From: Aliidongia dinghuensis
Lineage (GTDB): Bacteria > Pseudomonadota > Alphaproteobacteria > ATCC43930 > CGMCC-115725
Direction: 5' to 3'
Assembly: GCF_014643535.1 (NCBI RefSeq)
Contig: NZ_BMJQ01000008.1
Span: forward strand, 124,001-188,000
Length of the DNA stretch: 64,000 nucleotides
A program made the position numbers and the translations under genes. The notes below the pieces were generated by a model. That model saw nothing but the letters and a program-made list of their open reading frames with translations. It was not told the origin of the DNA and did no database searches. Every line of letters begins with the position of its first letter. Position 1 is the stretch's first letter. This document shows, piece by piece, positions 60,886 to 64,000 of the stretch.

Positions 60886-61365
60886 ATGAGCGATCGGCGC
60901 AGGCGAGGCCAGCGCGCCCGGGATTCGAGGAGAAGCGAACTGCCGCAGGACGAAGCGAAACCAGGCGATCCGGACCGGATCCCCGACGAGATCCCCGGCC
61001 GGATCGACGTGACCGACACGCCGGCCAACGCCGTCTTCAAGCTGGTGCGCGGCGATCGCGCCGCGGCCGAGGCCTGCATCGCGCTCGTGAAGACGGTGGC
61101 CTCAGCCGACCCCGATGCCGAGTTTGGCCCCTTCACGCCGCTCTTGATCCTGGAGGCGACCGGCCTCGTCGGCCCTGCGATCGGCCATGTCTACCGCCGG
61201 GTCTGTGACGGCGATCCCGTCACCATGCTGGCCCTGCTGCACGCGCTGCGCCTGAAGGCGATCGCGGTCGACACGGTGAAGCGGGCGGCTGTCGACGGCA
61301 CGCGCATCCGCAGGGACACGGTGATCAGGATCGTGCAGGAGAAGATCCCGCGCTTCGGACGATAG
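60886..61365 (+). CDS. Protein of unknown function
   Basis: 159 aa. ATG 60886 (MSDRRRRGQRARDSRRS) has no strong ribosome site. The first 45 residues are basic/disordered, then a helical domain follows (TPANAVFKLVRGDRAAAEACIALVKTVA, FTPLLILEATGLVGPAIGHVYRRVC, LLHALRLKAIAVDTVKRAAVDG). No cysteine cluster or signal. No family recognised. Divergent from the acidic-tail protein. Confidence 0.55.
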   Translation: MSDRRRRGQRARDSRRSELPQDEAKPGDPDRIPDEIPGRIDVTDTPANAVFKLVRGDRAAAEACIALVKTVASADPDAEFGPFTPLLILEATGLVGPAIGHVYRRVCDGDPVTMLALLHALRLKAIAVDTVKRAAVDGTRIRRDTVIRIVQEKIPRFGR

Positions 61366-61396
61366 ACCGCGATCGGCGTTTCCAACGCTTGTGCCG

Positions 61397-62488
61397 TCAG
61401 TGCGGATGGGCGTGCCGATGGTGCAGGTCCGGATAGTGCGGATGCCGGTGGATCATCGGGGCATGCCGATGCATATGGGCGTGCGGTTCGCCGGCCGGCG
61501 TGCCGGGTTCATGCGCGTGCTGATGATGCTCGTCATGCACATGGACGTGGTCGTGCACCAGCTCCGCATGCTCATGCTCATGGTCGTGGTGTTCGACCAG
61601 ATGCAGGTAGAGTCCGAAGCCCATCAGCACAGCGGCGCCGAGGAGACGGGCGGTCAGCGGTTCGCCGAACAGAACCAGGCCCAGGACGGCACCGACGAAC
61701 GGCGCCAGCGAGAAATAGGCGCCGGTCCGGGCGGCTCCCAAGTGGCGGAGGCCGAGCACGAACATGACCAGGCTCACGCCGTAGCCGAAGAAGCCAACCA
61801 CGGCCGCGCTTAGCGCCGGGCCGGCTGGCGGCAATGCGGCACCATGCCAGAGCGCCAGGGCGAGATTGGCCGCGCCGGCGGCCAGCCCCTTGGTCATGGC
61901 GATCTGCACCGGGTCGGCCGAGCTCAGCCGCCGGGTCAGGTTGTTGTCGATGCCCCAGGCGAGGCAGGCGCCCATGATCGCGAGCGCGCCCCAGCCGATA
62001 CCACTTGAGCCACTGCCGCTTGGGGCCCCTTGCCAGGATAGCAGCAGGGCGCCCACGAGAATCGCTGCAGCGCCCATAAGAATGCGGCGGTCGGCGTTCT
62101 CGTGGAATGCGAGCCAGGCGATGCCCATGGTCGCAAGGCCTTCGAGATTGAGCAGCAGGGCCGCGCTCGACGCCGGCGTGGTGCTGAGGCCGACCATCAG
62201 CAACACGGGGCCGATGGCGCCGCCGGCGACGACCACGGCTGCGAGCCAGGGCAGGTCTGCCCGGGTGAGAGATGTTTCCGGCGGGGCGATGCCGAGCGAG
62301 CGTCGTCCGAAATGCACGAACGCGAGCCCGGCCCCGGACCCGAGATAGAGCAGTCCGGCCAGCAGCCACGGATCGACCGCGCCGAGCAGCAGCTTTGCGA
62401 GCGGCGTGCTGGCGCCGAACAGGACCGCCGAGCCGAGCGCCAACGGCGCGCCGGGCCAAGCGAGGGGGCCGTGGCTAGTCTTCGTCAT
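61397..62488 (-). CDS. EamA/DMT family transporter with histidine-rich tail
   Basis: 363 aa. Ten transmembrane segments in two EamA repeats: LGSAVLFGASTPLAKLLLGAVDP, LLNLEGLATMGIAWLAFHENADRR, then WGIDNNLTRRLSSADP and SLAPFVGAVLGLVLFGEPL in the second half. After about residue 300 comes a cytosolic tail with about 25 His in 63 residues (VEHHDHEHEH, HDHVHVHDEHHQH, HPHYPDLHHRHAHPH), which could bind Ni, Co or Zn. ATG 62488; the longer frame to 62569 is not supported. A metal-linked or metal-sensing export function is inferred only. Confidence 0.83.
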   Translation of the reverse strand: MTKTSHGPLAWPGAPLALGSAVLFGASTPLAKLLLGAVDPWLLAGLLYLGSGAGLAFVHFGRRSLGIAPPETSLTRADLPWLAAVVVAGGAIGPVLLMVGLSTTPASSAALLLNLEGLATMGIAWLAFHENADRRILMGAAAILVGALLLSWQGAPSGSGSSGIGWGALAIMGACLAWGIDNNLTRRLSSADPVQIAMTKGLAAGAANLALALWHGAALPPAGPALSAAVVGFFGYGVSLVMFVLGLRHLGAARTGAYFSLAPFVGAVLGLVLFGEPLTARLLGAAVLMGFGLYLHLVEHHDHEHEHAELVHDHVHVHDEHHQHAHEPGTPAGEPHAHMHRHAPMIHRHPHYPDLHHRHAHPH

Positions 62489-62701
62489 CGCTCGACTATG
62501 CCCTGGGCGGCAGGGATGTCGCGATGGGTTTTGTCGTTCGATTGGAGTCTTCTTGACCCCACGCGCCATCGTTCTGGAGCAGAGAGTGAACCGGCGCGAT
62601 GGTGATCCCGTGGCGACCCTGGTGCGGTTCGGTGGCGGGACGCAGGCCGCTCAGGTGGTGCTCCGGGCAGCGCGCGGCCCTGCGAAGCGCAGCATTCGGC
62701 A

Positions 62702-62740
62702 AATAAATGGCCGCCGTCCGATCTGCAGGCGGCGGCCGAC
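62702..62740 (-). terminator. Terminator of the small lipoprotein gene
   Basis: On the minus strand: GGCCGCCG, 13-base loop, CGGCGGCC, then ATTTATTT; 24 bases after the stop at 62761. Confidence 0.65.
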
Positions 62741-62760
62741 AGAAATGACTTGCTGTGAGA

Positions 62761-62946
62761 TCAGCCTTTGGACTGCGGGTTTGCAGTCTTGGGCTGTCCG
62801 CTCTGCGGCGCGGCTGTCGGGCTCGGCTGGGATCCGGAAGCCGCCGTTTGATCGGAACCGGAAGCTGCCGATTGCGAGTTATTGCCGCAAGCAAGTGCGG
62901 GGCCGATGGCCAAGAGCAGAGCCGCGATCAGAACAAGGATGCGCAT
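62761..62946 (-). CDS. Small lipoprotein
   Basis: 61 aa. ATG 62946 has GGAGCG seven bases upstream. A signal peptide (MRILVLIAALLLAIGPALAC) ends in a lipobox-like ALAC, so Cys 20 may be lipidated. The mature part is low-complexity (Ser, Gln, Ala, Pro, Gly) and probably disordered. Unknown role; such tiny lipoproteins are common in proteobacteria. Confidence 0.65.
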   Translation of the reverse strand: MRILVLIAALLLAIGPALACGNNSQSAASGSDQTAASGSQPSPTAAPQSGQPKTANPQSKG

Positions 62947-63007
62947 GGATACGCTCCATTCGTGATGGTGCCCACGGCTCAGAGCTTCTACCGTCCCGCC
63001 GCATGCG

Positions 63008-64000
63008 TCAATGGCCGTGCGGATCACCAGCGGGCGGATACAGCGGGTCGGCGCTTTCCACACGATCGACGTCGCCCGACCTCCGCGCAATTGTCTCATG
63101 GCGCGGCACGTCATCGCCCCGATATTTGATGTGCTCGATGAACGCCCGGAGCTTCGGCAGCACTTGGGGCTTGCCTGGGTGGTATAGAAAAACCCCCGGC
63201 GTCGTGACGGCGAAGGGGGCCAGCAGCACTTGCAGCCGGCCGTCGGCGATCGGCGCTTGGGCGAGGGGGCACGGCACCTGGGCCAGCCCCAGGCCCTGCA
63301 TCGTGGCCCCGAGCAGTGTCGGATAGTCGTGAGCGATCAGCGGCCCCGAGACGATCGCCTCGACCGTCTTGTTGCCGTCGATAAAGTGCCAGGGTGCGAT
63401 CGACCCGTCTGAGCGGCGCCGGCGCAGGCAGGCGTGGCTGCGCAGATCGTCGATGCGCTCCGGCCGCTGCCGCCGACGGAGATAATCGGGGCTGCCGACG
63501 ACCAGGAGCGGGAACGGCGGCGTCAGCCGCACGACGACCATGTCGGGCGCGATGAACTGGCCCAAGCGGATGCCGGCGTCGAAGCCGCCTGCCGCAAGAT
63601 CCACCATCTCGTCGCTCGCGGCGATCTCCAGCTCGATCTCGGGATAGGCCTGGCAGAAGGAGGCGATCACCGGCTCCAGCACCAGCGGGACGACCGCTCT
63701 GGGAACGGCGAGGCGCAGGAGCCCGGCGGGGCGTTGCCCGAGGTCGCGTGCGACCTCGCTGGCGGCGACGAGCTCGTCAAAGGCAGGGGCGGCACGTTCG
63801 AGGAAGCGCTGGCCCGCCTCGGTCAGGCCGACGCTGCGCGTGGTGCGCGTGAGCAGTGCCGCGCCGATCCGTGCTTCGAGCGCCCGCACGGCCTGGCTGA
63901 CGGCCGATGGCGTCACGCCGAGCGCCGCCGCGGCACGGCGGAAGCTGCGGTGCTTGGCCACCACGAGAAACGTCTCGACGCCCTCGAGCGCGCCCTGTCG
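63008..64000 (-). CDS. LysR family transcriptional regulator (5' partial)
   Basis: 331 codons visible, truncated by the right edge. The frame is open to 64000 (ALEGVETFLVVAKHRSF), so the GTG at 63964 is internal to the helix-turn-helix region; the true start is outside. Helix-turn-helix: FLVVAKHRSFRRAAAALGVTPSAVSQAV, then ALEARIGAALLTRTTRSVGLTEAG. Effector domain with AAS, EIELEIAASDEMVDLAAGGFDAGIRLG. Target unknown. Confidence 0.88.
   Translation of the reverse strand, partial: RQGALEGVETFLVVAKHRSFRRAAAALGVTPSAVSQAVRALEARIGAALLTRTTRSVGLTEAGQRFLERAAPAFDELVAASEVARDLGQRPAGLLRLAVPRAVVPLVLEPVIASFCQAYPEIELEIAASDEMVDLAAGGFDAGIRLGQFIAPDMVVVRLTPPFPLLVVGSPDYLRRRQRPERIDDLRSHACLRRRRSDGSIAPWHFIDGNKTVEAIVSGPLIAHDYPTLLGATMQGLGLAQVPCPLAQAPIADGRLQVLLAPFAVTTPGVFLYHPGKPQVLPKLRAFIEHIKYRGDDVPRHETIARRSGDVDRVESADPLYPPAGDPHGH

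Noticed and set aside
61391-61813. Met/Val/His-rich plus-strand frame
   Set aside because: It is the antisense of the histidine-rich tail of the EamA gene.

Overview
The window is GC-rich DNA of about 65 percent, with tightly packed and often overlapping genes, GTG and TTG starts and stand-alone HisI. Gene content (a short flagellin, two CtrA-like TTAA-N7-TAA sites, DUF983, RHH_4 and 17 kDa lipoproteins, Liv-type ABC transporters, MlrC, tandem acyl-CoA dehydrogenases) points to a motile alphaproteobacterium, most likely of the Rhodospirillales. No rRNA, tRNA, IS element, CRISPR array or phage gene was seen.

Region 1 (1-12855) is a surface-glycan region: a transketolase-type E1 beta subunit cut by the left edge, a B12-binding radical SAM enzyme, an aldo/keto reductase with a frameshifted relict of a second copy, sugar dehydratases and epimerases, a GHMP heptose-type kinase, a Nudix hydrolase, a PhyH dioxygenase, a methyltransferase and an FkbM methyltransferase. 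The block 8558-12855 looks like a 6-deoxy-heptose or deoxyhexose nucleotide-sugar pathway.

Region 2 (12858-20629, minus strand) reads as one compact operon: acyl carrier protein, SDR, two tandem Rieske oxygenases, a PseH-like N-acetyltransferase, an FkbM methyltransferase, a KAS III, a second SDR and an alpha/beta hydrolase. Divergent from it (20810-27638, plus strand) lie a second KAS III, an EAL phosphodiesterase translationally coupled to PseG, then PseI, a PseF/SpsF-like cytidylyltransferase and flagellin. I read regions 2 and 3 together as a flagellin glycosylation locus that makes a pseudaminic-type nonulosonic acid carrying an unusual acyl group built on an ACP and then oxidised and methylated. 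This is the best candidate for an undescribed system here.

Region 3 (27823-49728) is mainly housekeeping and accessory metabolism: MlrC-like peptidase, HisI, a complete Liv-type ABC operon with hairpins around the binding-protein gene, an exported DUF1501/DUF1800 pair, a Rieske oxygenase, RibF, DUF983, a 17 kDa lipoprotein, a monooxygenase/MarR pair with a palindromic operator, two acyl-CoA dehydrogenases behind a PsrA-like operator, QueC and an S9 peptidase.

Region 4 (49730-64000) is more mosaic: an AT-rich island with two overlapping unknown small genes, a PfpI/RHH pair, a LysR-SDR segment bounded by a 30-bp direct repeat and a degenerate copy of neighbouring genes, LysE, an OmpA-like protein, two orphan ABC binding proteins, a UxaA/GarD dehydratase, a DMT transporter with a histidine-rich tail, small unknown proteins, and a LysR regulator cut by the right edge.
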